Origin: Lentzea waywayandensis
Lineage (GTDB): Bacteria; Actinomycetota; Actinomycetes; Mycobacteriales; Pseudonocardiaceae
DNA length: 64,000 bases
Assembly: GCF_900115955.1 (NCBI RefSeq)
Contig: NZ_FOYL01000010.1
Span: 1 to 64,000 of the forward strand
Direction: 5' to 3'
Shown here: one piece after another, positions 36,986-45,067 of the stretch
How the letters are laid out: every line of letters begins with the position of its first letter
Numbering within the stretch: the stretch's first letter is position 1
Program-made: the position numbers and the translations under genes
The notes under the pieces: model-generated
What the model was told of the DNA's origin: nothing
Database searches by the model: none
The model's input: only the letters and a program-made list of their open reading frames with translations

Positions 36986-38110
36986 CTAGAGGCGGATACT
37001 TGGGTACTTGATGCCCGCGCCGGTGTTCAGCACGACCACTTCGTCGCTGGCCTTGAGCCAGCCGTCCTCGCGCAGTGAACGGACGGCGCTGATCGTCGCG
37101 GCGCCTTCCGGGCACAGGAACACGCCTTCGAGCCGGGCGGTTTCGGCGCGGTCCGCCGCGATCTGCTCGTCGGTCACCGCTACGGCCGTGCCATTGGTTT
37201 CCCTGATGGCCTGAAGGATGATGAAGTCCCCCAACGGTTTCGGCACGTTGATGCCGAACGCGTCGGTGTAGGCGGCGTCCCAGAAGGTCGATTCGGCCTT
37301 GCCCTCGTCGAACGCCTTCACGATCGGCGCGCACCCGGTGGACTGCACGGCGACCAGGCGCGGCAGCTTTCCCTCGATCCAGCCGAGCTCGCGCATCTCG
37401 TGCAGTGCCTTGTGAATCCCGATCAGTCCAACCCCGCCGCCGGTCGGGTAGATGATCACGTCGGGGACGCGCCAGCCGAGTTGTTCGACGATCTCGTAGC
37501 CCATCGTCTTCTTGCCCTCGATGCGGTAGGGCTCTCTGAGCGTGGAGGCGTCGAACAGGTCGACGTCCGCGATGGCCTTGGCGGCGTCGGCGATGGTGCC
37601 CGGCACGATCCGCAGCTCGGCGCCGCTCGCCTCGACCTCCTCGCGGGTGATCAGCGGGGCGTCCTCGGGCATCGCGATGACGCTGCGGATGCCCGCGCGC
37701 GCCGCGTACAGGGCCCAGGCGGCGCCCGCGTTGCCGTTGGTCGGCATCTTGATGCCCTCGATGCCGAGTTCCTTGGCCCTTGCGACGCCGACGGCCGCGC
37801 CACGGGCCTTGAACGAGCCGGTCGGAATGAGCGACTCGTCCTTCATGAGGACGTTCGCGTCCAGCGCCCGGCTCAGCGCGGGCAGCGGAACGAGCGGGGT
37901 CATGCCCTCGCCGAGGCTGAACGCCGGGTCGGGGTCGCGGACCGGGAGGACGTCGCGGTAGCGCCACAGCGAGTTCTCGCTCGTCGGGCGCCCTGCTCGG
38001 GTGAGGTCGTAGCGAGCGAGCAGCGGCGACGCGCACTCGTGGCAGAGGTTCTGGACGGCGTCGGCGTCGTGTTCGCGGCCGCAACGGGCGCATTCCAGAT
38101 GCGAGAGCAT
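36986..38110 (-). CDS. thrC: threonine synthase
   Basis: A 374-residue PLP enzyme that converts O-phosphohomoserine to threonine. An N-terminal zinc ribbon (CARCG and CHECASPL) precedes the fold type II core with PLP Lys in 'PTGSFKARGAAVGVARA' near residue 100, 'MPTNGNAGAAWALYA' and the phosphate loop 'YPTGGGVGLIG' near 230. The homoserine path suggests threonine synthase, though cysteate synthase and other relatives share the fold. The start codon lies about 18 bases past the rnpB 3' end with no ribosome-binding site; an ATG four codons earlier (38122) is equally possible. Confidence 0.85.
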   Translation of the reverse strand: MLSHLECARCGREHDADAVQNLCHECASPLLARYDLTRAGRPTSENSLWRYRDVLPVRDPDPAFSLGEGMTPLVPLPALSRALDANVLMKDESLIPTGSFKARGAAVGVARAKELGIEGIKMPTNGNAGAAWALYAARAGIRSVIAMPEDAPLITREEVEASGAELRIVPGTIADAAKAIADVDLFDASTLREPYRIEGKKTMGYEIVEQLGWRVPDVIIYPTGGGVGLIGIHKALHEMRELGWIEGKLPRLVAVQSTGCAPIVKAFDEGKAESTFWDAAYTDAFGINVPKPLGDFIILQAIRETNGTAVAVTDEQIAADRAETARLEGVFLCPEGAATISAVRSLREDGWLKASDEVVVLNTGAGIKYPSIRL

Positions 38111-38127
38111 GACTTCATGCATACAGG

Positions 38128-38524
38128 CGGATGAGCCGGCATGTAAGCCGGATCCTGTTCGTGGGACCGAGGTCCCAGTCGGCGGCCATCCATCTGGGCC
38201 TGCCGTTGCCGACAGGCTCTAGCGGCCTACCCGCGAGCATCGGGCGGGCAGCCCTCGAACGCTCGCGCAGCACCTTCACTTGCGATCCGGTGCCCTCTTG
38301 GCCTTGCTCCGGGTGGGGTTTACCTAGCCGCCCCAGTCACCTGGGGCGCTGGTGGTCTCTTACACCACCGTTTCACCCTTACCGCGGCTTTCGCCGAGGC
38401 GGTCTGTTCTCTGTGGCACTGTCCCGAGGGTCGCCCCTGGTTGCCGTTAACAACCACCCTGCCCTGTGGAGTCCGGACTTTCCTCGACGCTCTCGCGCCG
38501 CGGCCGCCCTGCCGACTCATCCGC
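38128..38524 (-). ncRNA. rnpB: RNase P RNA, bacterial type A
   Basis: The minus strand carries the universally conserved RNase P RNA elements: GAGGAAAGTCCGGACTCC near 38492-38475, ACAGGGCAGGGTGG, GGTAAGGGTGAAACGGTG near 38390-38370, GTGGTGTAAGAGACCACC, GGTAAACCCCACC near 38325, and near the end 'GAACAGGATCCGGCTTACA'. It matures tRNA 5' ends. TATCCT at 38531-38536 is a good -10 and sets the 5' end near 38524; a -35 is unclear. The 3' end is estimated. Confidence 0.96.
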
Positions 38525-38693
38525 TTTCCGAGGATATCCCAGCGGCTGGGAGTGGTTGTCCACCGGTGCGGACGTTGGTTGACTTCGGGCATGACACGAC
38601 GTCGCCACGTCGACTACGGCCGCGTGGCAGCAAGCCTGTGTTGCCTCCGCTGAGTGCGTTCTTCGTGCCCGCGACCTCAGGGAGTGCCTTGTC

Positions 38694-39215
38694 ATGTCCG
38701 ATCTGCTGATCATCTCCGGTGCGCCGTCCCACTCCGCGCCGACCGGTGTCGTCGTGTCGTTCGTGGAGGAGCAGCTGCGGGCCGCCGGCCACCGCGTGTC
38801 GTTGCTCGACGTGCGGGCGTTGCCCACGTTGTCGCTGCTCACCGAGGACCTGCGCGATCCGGAGATCGCCGAGGCCGTGAGCAGCGTGCTGGCCGCGGAC
38901 GGCGTGGTCGTGGCCTCGCCCGTGTACCGCGCGGCGTACAGCGGGCTGGTGAAGGCGTTGCTCGACCTGCTGCCGAAGAAGGCGTTGCGCGGCCGTGCCG
39001 TGCTGCCGCTGGCGACGGGCGGCAGCCAGGGTTTCCTGGTGGCGATGGACTACGCGCTGCACCCGTTGCTCGCGGCCAAGGGCGCGGACCAGGTGGTGCG
39101 CGGCGAGTTCGTGCTGGACCAGAACGTGAACACGCCCGGAGCGGCCGCCGCTCTGGAAGCGGCGGCCGATCGGTTCACCGCGGCGCTGACGCCCCGGCTG
39201 CGCAAGGTCAGCTGA
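38694..39215 (+). CDS. NAD(P)H-dependent FMN reductase (SsuE family)
   Basis: A 173-residue flavodoxin-like reductase. 'LLIISGAPSHSAPTGVVVSF' gives the phosphate-binding loop, 'GVVVASPVYRAAYSGLVKALLDLLP' the FMN-ring region and dimer helix, and 'PLATGGSQG' the second flavin loop. Such enzymes supply reduced FMN to two-component monooxygenases, for example alkanesulfonate monooxygenase; no monooxygenase or transporter partner is adjacent. AGGGAG about nine bases upstream supports ATG. It is divergent from rnpB. Confidence 0.85.
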   Translation: MSDLLIISGAPSHSAPTGVVVSFVEEQLRAAGHRVSLLDVRALPTLSLLTEDLRDPEIAEAVSSVLAADGVVVASPVYRAAYSGLVKALLDLLPKKALRGRAVLPLATGGSQGFLVAMDYALHPLLAAKGADQVVRGEFVLDQNVNTPGAAAALEAAADRFTAALTPRLRKVS

Positions 39216-39216
39216 T

Positions 39217-40155
39217 TCAGAGCTCGCGGACGAAATAGGGCCGCGTGTTCATCCAGCCGCGCCCGGAAGCGCCGTTGATGACGCCGCTTCCCTGCTCGGA
39301 GAGGGTGTACCAGGACTCGACGTAATCGGGATCGTCGGTGTACCAGCTGTCCGGAATGGCGTCGAGCACCGCGCTCACCAGCGGGATGTAGGCGCCGCCG
39401 TCCACGATGGTCAGCAGGGCCGCCGCCAATGCCTGGGCGAGCGCCTTGTAGTTGGTGTCGCCGTCGTCTTCCATCATCACGACGTCGGCGAGGTCGTACT
39501 TGTAGTTGTTCCAGTGCACGAGGAGCTGGTTCGGCGAATACGTCGTGTTCTCGTCGTCGAGATACGGCATGGTGACGGGATCGACGCGGACTTTGCCGTC
39601 GAGTCCGAACCCGGACACCAGTGCGAAGATCTCCGCGTCGCCCTTGAACCACGGTTCCTGCACGTCGCTGACGCGGACCTGAGTGACCTGCGTCGCCCAG
39701 TAGCCGGCGAGCTGCTTCGTCTGCGGGGTGGGCATGGCCTGGCGGATCACGTCCATGCCGAGCTTCGCCGCCTTCTCCACGTCGACGTCGACGAGAACAA
39801 GCGGCTGGTTCGGCTCGTGCGCCGTCGTCAGCTCGTGGGTCCTGCCCTTGCTGTCGTAGGCCTTGATGGTGGTGGCGTTGTCGTCGTCGGGAGCGGCCGC
39901 GACGAGTTGTTCACCGTGCAGGGCGCCGGCGCGGCGCATCGTGACGAGGCTGTGGCCATCCGGGAGGCCCTTGGCCTTGGCGATCTGCCGTTCGGCCGCG
40001 GCGACGGCCTTGGTGCCCGACGTGGCGACGTCGTGGGCGAGCCGGTCGAGGATCTGGTTGACGTTGGCGGGCGCCGCTGCTGCCGTACCGGTGGACACGG
40101 CGGCAGCGACCAGGGTCAGGACCACGAGAGTTGCGCGCAGGGTGTTGGCTCTCAT
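39217..40155 (-). CDS. secreted protein of unknown function
   Basis: A 312-residue exported protein with a Sec signal (residues 1-28, cleaved after AAA-AP). The mature part has 'VLVDVDVEKAAKLGMDVIRQ' and a C-terminal half with many Asp, Tyr and Trp ('YLDDENTTYSPNQLLVHWNN', 'DSWYTDDPDYVESWYTL'). The mix resembles secreted DUF3103-type proteins but this is uncertain. No protease motif, lipobox or cell-wall anchor is seen. It overlaps no neighbour and is convergent to the FMN reductase with one base between. Confidence 0.65.
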   Translation of the reverse strand: MRANTLRATLVVLTLVAAAVSTGTAAAAPANVNQILDRLAHDVATSGTKAVAAAERQIAKAKGLPDGHSLVTMRRAGALHGEQLVAAAPDDDNATTIKAYDSKGRTHELTTAHEPNQPLVLVDVDVEKAAKLGMDVIRQAMPTPQTKQLAGYWATQVTQVRVSDVQEPWFKGDAEIFALVSGFGLDGKVRVDPVTMPYLDDENTTYSPNQLLVHWNNYKYDLADVVMMEDDGDTNYKALAQALAAALLTIVDGGAYIPLVSAVLDAIPDSWYTDDPDYVESWYTLSEQGSGVINGASGRGWMNTRPYFVREL

Positions 40156-40219
40156 GTCTTCGGATCGTGGAGACCCCCGGCCGCCCCGGCAAGCCTCCGA
40201 AGGACTACTTCACCCCAGG

Positions 40220-41302
40220 TCAACCCAGGTGCGAGGTGTCGTTCACGAGCTTCACCGACGCGTGCCCGTCCGGGTAGAACTCGGCGATCGAGATGCCGGT
40301 GAGGTCGAGGTGCATCCGGAACAGGAACTGCGGCCCGACGTCCAGCGCCTGCCGGAGCATCGTCTTGATCGGCGTCACGTGGCTGACCAGCACCAACGTC
40401 TTGCCGCCGTACCGCGAGATGATGTCCGTGCGCGCCTTGCGAACCCGCGCGTGAACCTCGTCGAAGCTCTCCCCGTTAGGCGGCTTCACGCTCGTGTCGC
40501 CCAGCCACCGCCGATGCACCTCGGGGTCCTGCGCGCTCGCCTCGGCGAACGTCAGCCCTTCCCACGTGCCGAAGTCGGTCTCAATGAGCCCCTGATGGGT
40601 GACAACGTCCAGCCCGATCCTGTCCGCGAGCTTCCCAGCCGTCTGCTGAGCCCGCTGCAACGGCGACGAGATGACCGCCGCGACACCGTCCATCTTGGAC
40701 AGCCGAGCCGCCGCCCTCTCCGCCTGCTCCAGCCCGAGCTCCGTCAGCGGGTGATCGCCCCGCCCCGAGTAACGCCGGTCGACCGACAGCCTCGTCTGCC
40801 CGTGCCGCAACAGGATCACCCGCGTGGGCTCCCCCATCGCGCCACTCCAGTGCGGCTGCTTGGCACCCTCGGCCTTTGCCGGGGGTTCGTTCGCGGCCTT
40901 GTTCTCGGCGTCCATGGCCTCGTTCGCGAGCCGGTCGGCCTGCTTGTTGCGCTCGCGCGGAATCCACTCGTAAGCGACCTTCTGGAAGGCACCCGCGACC
41001 TCCTGCGCCTCCCGTGCGAGCGGCTGCATCGAGGGGTGCTTGATCTTCCAGCGCCCGGACATCTGCTCGACGACGAGCTTGGAGTCCATCCGCACGTCCA
41101 CGGTCTCGGCGTTCAGCTCCCTGGCAGCCCTGAGCCCCGCGATGAGCCCCTGGTACTCGGCCACGTTGTTGGTGGCGACACCGATGAACCCCTTGCGCTC
41201 GGCCAATGTCTCGCCAGTGAGCTTGTCCCGCACAACCGCGCCGTACCCGGCAGGACCGGGGTTGCCCCGCGAGCCGCCATCAGCCTCGACGATCACCTTC
41301 AC
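40220..41302 (-). CDS. bifunctional RNase HI / histidine phosphatase
   Basis: A 360-residue fusion known in Actinobacteria (Rv2228c type). Residues 1-135 are RNase HI with catalytic Asp8 in 'VEADGGSRGNPGPAGYG', Glu in 'NNVAEYQGL', Asp in 'VRMDSKLV' and Asp in 'NKQADRLANEA'. After a linker, residues about 158-360 are a histidine phosphatase with 'ILLRHGQTRLS', Arg in 'LQRAQQTA', Glu in 'LIETDFGTWEG' and His in 'LVSHVTPI'. The phosphatase may be CobC (alpha-ribazole phosphatase), which fits the cobC/cobD neighbours. GTG start with TACGAT six bases upstream indicates a leaderless message. Confidence 0.92.
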   Translation of the reverse strand: MKVIVEADGGSRGNPGPAGYGAVVRDKLTGETLAERKGFIGVATNNVAEYQGLIAGLRAARELNAETVDVRMDSKLVVEQMSGRWKIKHPSMQPLAREAQEVAGAFQKVAYEWIPRERNKQADRLANEAMDAENKAANEPPAKAEGAKQPHWSGAMGEPTRVILLRHGQTRLSVDRRYSGRGDHPLTELGLEQAERAAARLSKMDGVAAVISSPLQRAQQTAGKLADRIGLDVVTHQGLIETDFGTWEGLTFAEASAQDPEVHRRWLGDTSVKPPNGESFDEVHARVRKARTDIISRYGGKTLVLVSHVTPIKTMLRQALDVGPQFLFRMHLDLTGISIAEFYPDGHASVKLVNDTSHLG

Positions 41303-41322
41303 GGGCCGATCGTAACCCCGCG

Positions 41323-41351
41323 TTCAGGCCCCTCCGGACGGCCTGTATTCT
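41323..41351 (+). promoter_or_regulatory. promoter of tRNA-Leu
   Basis: TTCAGG (41323-41328), a 17-base spacer and TATTCT (41346-41351), which ends 10 bases before the mature tRNA 5' end. The -10 is a good match; the -35 is moderate. Confidence 0.6.
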
Positions 41352-41361
41352 GTTCACATCA

Positions 41362-41444
41362 GTCTGGGTGGCGGAATGGCAGACGCGCTAGCTTGAGGTG
41401 CTAGTGCCCGAAAGGGCGTGGGGGTTCAAGTCCCCCCTCGGACA
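41362..41444 (+). tRNA. tRNA-Leu (anticodon GAG)
   Basis: A type II tRNA with long variable arm. The acceptor GTCTGGG pairs with CTCGGAC (two G-U pairs). The anticodon stem CTAGC/GCTAG holds loop TTGAGGT, giving anticodon GAG at 41395-41397, reading CUC and CUU. The T arm GGGGG-TTCAAGT-CCCCC is standard. The 3' CCA is not encoded. Confidence 0.97.
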
Positions 41445-41463
41445 CGAGCGTTAACCACACGCG

Positions 41464-41490
41464 AAGAGGTCGTCGCATAGACGGCCTCTT
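41464..41490 (+). terminator. intrinsic terminator of tRNA-Leu
   Basis: AAGAGGTCGTC, a GCATA loop and GACGGCCTCTT form an 11-bp stem with one G-U pair, followed by a T-rich tail, 19 bases after the tRNA. This is a classical rho-independent terminator. Confidence 0.88.
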
Positions 41491-41632
41491 TTGCTTTGTC
41501 GTACTTCAGCTCGATCCCGGGTCTCCCGTAGAGCGACATCGATCACCGGTGGCTGAGCAAATGCTCCCGCGCCCGGCGTCCCCAGCGCATGCTTGCGGTA
41601 ACCAGGTTGCGGCAGGCGCCGATGATGAAGGC

Positions 41633-42835
41633 ATGCGCGCAACAGACGACGCCGGTGCCGTGCTCAACGCGGAGTTCGAGATAGAGCCGGACGGCGACCA
41701 CCTCGCGTTGGTCATGAAGAGTGCGGGCGGCAAGGTCAACGGAAGCCCGCACGGCCGCAACCACCAGTACAACCTCGCCCTGGAGCTGCTGCTCCACCGA
41801 CTTCGCGAGCGCGGCGCAGTACTGGAGAGCGGAGTCGTGGACTCCGCCCTGGTCAAGCTTCTGCCCGAGACCGAACGCACGATCGTCGAGTCGCCGGTCG
41901 TGCTGGTGACGACGCCCGGCATCGAGGCGTTGCGCAAGAAGCTGGGCCGCGCGCAGGGAAAGATCGGAAGAAACCCGGACGGCAACGCCACCAAGCAGAT
42001 CCGGCTCAGGCTGCGGGTGCCTGGATACGCCGCCGACGACGCCGACCGTCTGGCTGCGGACCTGGCACAACCGGCGAACCGCGGCAAGGCACCGGACGCG
42101 TCGGCTTTGCTGCGCTCGCTCATAGGAGATCCCATCGAGACGGTGACCGGCAGTGTGAACACCATCGTCGAGGTCAACCAGAAGCAGGTACGGGTGACCA
42201 CCGACCGGTCGCCACAGGGGCAATGGGTCGATGTTCGCGATGTCGAGGCCGGCCTGGAGAAGCTGCACGCGCAGGGGTCGGTACTCGTGAGCGTCGACGA
42301 GCTCGGGCACCGTTCCTCGTTCGTCGGAGCTGTACTGGCAACCATTCCCGGCACAGTCGTCTCTCTCCGGCCGGCCATCATCACGTTGCACGACCCGAAG
42401 TTCCCGGTGCGCATCCGGCAGTTCGCCGTGCTCGACGGCAGCGCGCAGGTCACGACCCGCAAGGAGCAGAGGGAGCTGCGCAGGTTGCTGCTCGGCGGCC
42501 GCACCGCCGCACCCTGCGACCTGTGCGGACACGACTTCCCAGGGGACTTCCTCGTCGCGGCCCACATCAAGAAGCGGTCGTTGTGCACCGACGACGAGCG
42601 CAACGACCTGGCCAACGTGGCGATGCTGGCATGCAAGTTCGGTTGCGACAGCCTGTTCGAATCCGGCCACATCACCGTGGACGACACCGGTCGCGTTCGC
42701 TCCTCGTTCGAGGACGGACTCCGCGGCCGGCTGCACGATCACCTGAACCAGCTGCACGGACGTCTCTGCGGAGCACACCGCGCCAGCTCGCAGCCCTACT
42801 TCACCTGGCACCGCGCCAACGTCTACCGCGGATAG
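41633..42835 (+). CDS. HNH endonuclease-domain protein
   Basis: A 400-residue protein (428 if a GTG at 41549 is used). The C-terminal 110 residues hold an HNH nuclease with zinc Cys pair 'CDLCGHDFPGDFLVAAHIKKRS' (split here at about 300), a 'RNDLANVAMLACKFGCDSLFE' segment carrying the Asn and second Cys pair, and 'GHITVD' after it. The N-terminal half has no domain I recognise ('RNHQYNLALELLLHRLRERG', 'RIRQFAVLDGSAQVTTRKEQ'). Stand-alone HNH proteins of this kind resemble modification-dependent or defence nucleases; no methylase is adjacent. It lies right after a tRNA gene, a usual insertion site. Confidence 0.72.
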   Translation: MRATDDAGAVLNAEFEIEPDGDHLALVMKSAGGKVNGSPHGRNHQYNLALELLLHRLRERGAVLESGVVDSALVKLLPETERTIVESPVVLVTTPGIEALRKKLGRAQGKIGRNPDGNATKQIRLRLRVPGYAADDADRLAADLAQPANRGKAPDASALLRSLIGDPIETVTGSVNTIVEVNQKQVRVTTDRSPQGQWVDVRDVEAGLEKLHAQGSVLVSVDELGHRSSFVGAVLATIPGTVVSLRPAIITLHDPKFPVRIRQFAVLDGSAQVTTRKEQRELRRLLLGGRTAAPCDLCGHDFPGDFLVAAHIKKRSLCTDDERNDLANVAMLACKFGCDSLFESGHITVDDTGRVRSSFEDGLRGRLHDHLNQLHGRLCGAHRASSQPYFTWHRANVYRG

Positions 42836-42976
42836 CGACAAGAACTTCTGCTCTGGAGGACCTGCACAGCTCAGATGAGGCGAGTTCAGCGAGAAAGTCG
42901 TCCTCGGACACTGATCACGCCGACAGGGCGGACACTCACATCGAGCACCCGCCCTGTCGCGTTGTAGGTTCCGGAC

Positions 42977-43804
42977 ATGATCAAGGCCGCTCCGGACCTG
43001 CTGGAAATCGCCTCCGCACTGCTGCCCGGCGTGCGGCTGGACGACGCCTTCGTCGCGGCCGACGGCAACATCCACGACGTGCTGCTGATCCCCGGCATCG
43101 CCGCCGTGCGAGTCAGCAAACGGCCGTTGGGCGCCGCGTCGATGCCCCGCCGGGTCGAGGCGTTGCGGCGGTTGGCTTCCGCCGAGCTGCCGTTCCAGGT
43201 GCCGGAGCCGCTCACTCCCGTGACCACGTTCGGCGATCGGGCCGCTGTCGCCGTGTCGTGGCTCGACGGTGTCGCCCTGCCCGAAGGTGTCGGAGATCCG
43301 TCGCAGGTGGCCGAGGTCCTGGAGGCCGTTCGGTCTGTGCCGCTCGGCGACTCGTTGACGGAGGCTTTGGACGGCCGGGCGCTGGGTCCGTCGTGGTCGG
43401 CGATCATCGCTGAGGAGATCATTCCCCGTCTGCCCGCTCGCTGGTGGTCAGAGGGACTGCGGCGGCTGGACGCCGCTCTGGCGCTGGAGCCTGTGCCCGA
43501 TGCCTTGGTGCATGGCGATCTGAGCGGTTCCAACGTGCACTGGTCCGCGGACGGGAGGCTGCTCGGCATTCTCGACTGGGACATGGCGATGCCCGGCGAC
43601 CCCGCCATCGACGCCGCCCTGATGGCCTGGCACGGCTGGGACAACGTCCGTCGTGCCGTCACCGGCGCCACCTACCGCCGGGCCCGCACGTGGGACGCCC
43701 TGTTCGGCGTCGGCCACCTGGTCGCCACCATGAACGGCCGTCCTATGACCAGCCCCGACGGCTTCGTCGCCGCGGTCGTTCCCTGGCTGGAGGACAACGC
43801 CTGA
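42977..43804 (+). CDS. APH-family phosphotransferase
   Basis: A 275-residue aminoglycoside-phosphotransferase/choline-kinase fold protein. The catalytic loop 'ALVHGDLSGSNVHW' (His-Gly-Asp and Asn) lies near residue 180 and the metal loop 'GILDWDMAMPGDPAIDAA' near 200. The N-terminal lobe has 'DVLLIPGIAAVRVSKRP' with the ATP-site Lys. The substrate may be a drug, sugar or other alcohol; nothing narrows it. TAGGTT lies six bases before ATG, which suggests a leaderless message. It ends five bases from the convergent TetR gene. Confidence 0.82.
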   Translation: MIKAAPDLLEIASALLPGVRLDDAFVAADGNIHDVLLIPGIAAVRVSKRPLGAASMPRRVEALRRLASAELPFQVPEPLTPVTTFGDRAAVAVSWLDGVALPEGVGDPSQVAEVLEAVRSVPLGDSLTEALDGRALGPSWSAIIAEEIIPRLPARWWSEGLRRLDAALALEPVPDALVHGDLSGSNVHWSADGRLLGILDWDMAMPGDPAIDAALMAWHGWDNVRRAVTGATYRRARTWDALFGVGHLVATMNGRPMTSPDGFVAAVVPWLEDNA

Positions 43805-43809
43805 GGCGT

Positions 43810-44379
43810 TCAGGACATGCGTGCTCGGAGAATGCCTTCGACCGCCTCGCAGAAGGTGTCGGCGATCGGGCCCGGGTCCGAGAGGCAACCGGCCGCCATC
43901 GCGCCGTCGCGCAGCATGACGAAGTGCCGGGCGTCGAGTTCGACCGGAGTGTTACCTACGCGCGCGAGTAGGCCCGTGACGGTGTCGAGGAACCATTTGC
44001 GGTGTGCCTGCACTGCCATGTGCACGGGGTGCACGGGGTCCGCGTACTCCGCCACGGCGTTGAGGAACGCACAGCCGCGGAAGCCCTCGACCTGGATGTG
44101 TCCGGCGATTCCCCTTGCGACGGCGCGCACGGCGTCCGCGTCGTTCGTGGCCGCGGCGACGCCTGCCTCGACGTTCTGTCGGGTCGCCTTGTCGGCCTCC
44201 GCCAGGTATTCGAGGACCAGGTCTTCCTTGCCCGCGAAGTGGCGGTACATGGTCGCTCGAGTCACCTTCGCCTCGGCGAGGATGCGGTCGACTCCGACGG
44301 AGTGCAGTCCCTCCCCGTAGAACAGCCGGCTGGCCGTCCCCAGCAGGCGGTTCCGGGCGTCGGACACGGTGCGGGTCAC
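43810..44379 (-). CDS. TetR-family repressor
   Basis: A 189-residue regulator. The helix-turn-helix spans residues about 9-52 ('LLGTASRLFYGEGLHSVGVD' and 'VTRATMYRHFAGKEDLVLEYL'). The ligand domain has the TetR_C pattern of the 'GCAFLNAVAEYADPVHPVH' group, which often controls small efflux or membrane genes. GTG start; TACCGT seven bases upstream gives a leaderless mRNA whose promoter is next to tandem repeats likely bound by this protein. It faces a membrane-protein gene that is the probable target. Confidence 0.85.
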   Translation of the reverse strand: MTRTVSDARNRLLGTASRLFYGEGLHSVGVDRILAEAKVTRATMYRHFAGKEDLVLEYLAEADKATRQNVEAGVAAATNDADAVRAVARGIAGHIQVEGFRGCAFLNAVAEYADPVHPVHMAVQAHRKWFLDTVTGLLARVGNTPVELDARHFVMLRDGAMAAGCLSDPGPIADTFCEAVEGILRARMS

Positions 44380-44394
44380 CCCTTCGACGGTAGC

Positions 44395-44436
44395 AGAGAG
44401 AACGTTCGGTCTTGGGAGAGAGAACGTTCGGTCTTG
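44395..44436. promoter_or_regulatory. tandem TetR operator (two direct repeats)
   Basis: AGAGAGAACGTTCGGTCTTG occurs twice, at 44395-44414 and 44417-44436, an exact 20-base repeat with a 22-base period, about two helix turns. Each copy has the palindromic core GAACGTTC. Copy 1 abuts the -10 box of the TetR gene. The end of copy 2 runs into TTGACA (44434-44439), a perfect rightward -35 for the membrane-protein gene. Confidence 0.75.
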
Positions 44437-44473
44437 ACAGCGGCGGCTCCGTGCTGACAGCCTCGAAGCAGAA

Positions 44474-44483
44474 AGAACGTTCT
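44474..44483. promoter_or_regulatory. third TetR operator core
   Basis: AGAACGTTCT is a perfect 10-base palindrome containing the same core as the tandem sites. It lies 21 bases before the membrane-protein start and so in its 5' untranslated region or over the transcription start. Confidence 0.6.
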
Positions 44484-44503
44484 CCCTACCTCAAGGACAC
44501 CTC

Positions 44504-45058
44504 GTGAGCATCGACGCAGCCTCACCCGCCACCCTCGCGCCCGCCCTCCGCTCGCTCTACCTCGTCCGCTTCGGTTTCGCGATCGTGTGGGCGGTGCTGC
44601 TGTTCCTCACCGGGACCGAGATCGGGCCGGTCAGCGGCACGTTGCTGGTGCTCTACCCGCTGTTCGACGTGGCCGCGATCGTCGTCGACAGCCGCGCGGC
44701 ACGAGCCGGGCGAGCCTCTGCGGCCCTTTACGCCAACATCGCCGTCAGCTTGCTCGCGGCGGCGGGCCTGGCGTTCGCCGTGACGTCCGGCATCCCGGCC
44801 GTGCTGCGGGTGTGGGGCGTCTGGGCCGTCGTGTCCGGCCTGGCGCAGCTGGCCGCCGGTCTTGTCCGCAGGAGCCTCGGCGGTCAGTGGCCGATGATCA
44901 TCAGCGGTGCCATCTCCACGCTCGCGGGCACGTCGTTCTTCCTGCAGGCGAGCGGTGAGAACGCGACGCTGAGCAACCTCGCGGGCTACGCGGCGATCGG
45001 CGGTGTGTTCTTCCTCGTCTCGGCGCTGCGGCTGCGGCGCGGGCGCACCGGCGAGTGA
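44504..45058 (+). CDS. DUF308/HdeD-like membrane protein
   Basis: A 184-residue integral membrane protein with six hydrophobic spans and few loops, starting 'LRSLYLVRFGFAIVWAVLLF' and ending in a basic tail. DUF308 (HdeD) proteins have this three-by-two span pattern and are linked to stress or acid resistance in enterics; no function is known here. GTG start with AAGGAC about nine bases upstream. It is the likely target of the divergent TetR, whose operators overlap its -35 and leader. Confidence 0.75.
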   Translation: MSIDAASPATLAPALRSLYLVRFGFAIVWAVLLFLTGTEIGPVSGTLLVLYPLFDVAAIVVDSRAARAGRASAALYANIAVSLLAAAGLAFAVTSGIPAVLRVWGVWAVVSGLAQLAAGLVRRSLGGQWPMIISGAISTLAGTSFFLQASGENATLSNLAGYAAIGGVFFLVSALRLRRGRTGE

Positions 45059-45067
45059 CGCGTGCCT

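Noticed and set aside
41362..44379. Genomic island integrated at tRNA-Leu
   Set aside because: No integrase and no repeat of the tRNA 3' end was found up to the TetR pair; only the position is suggestive.
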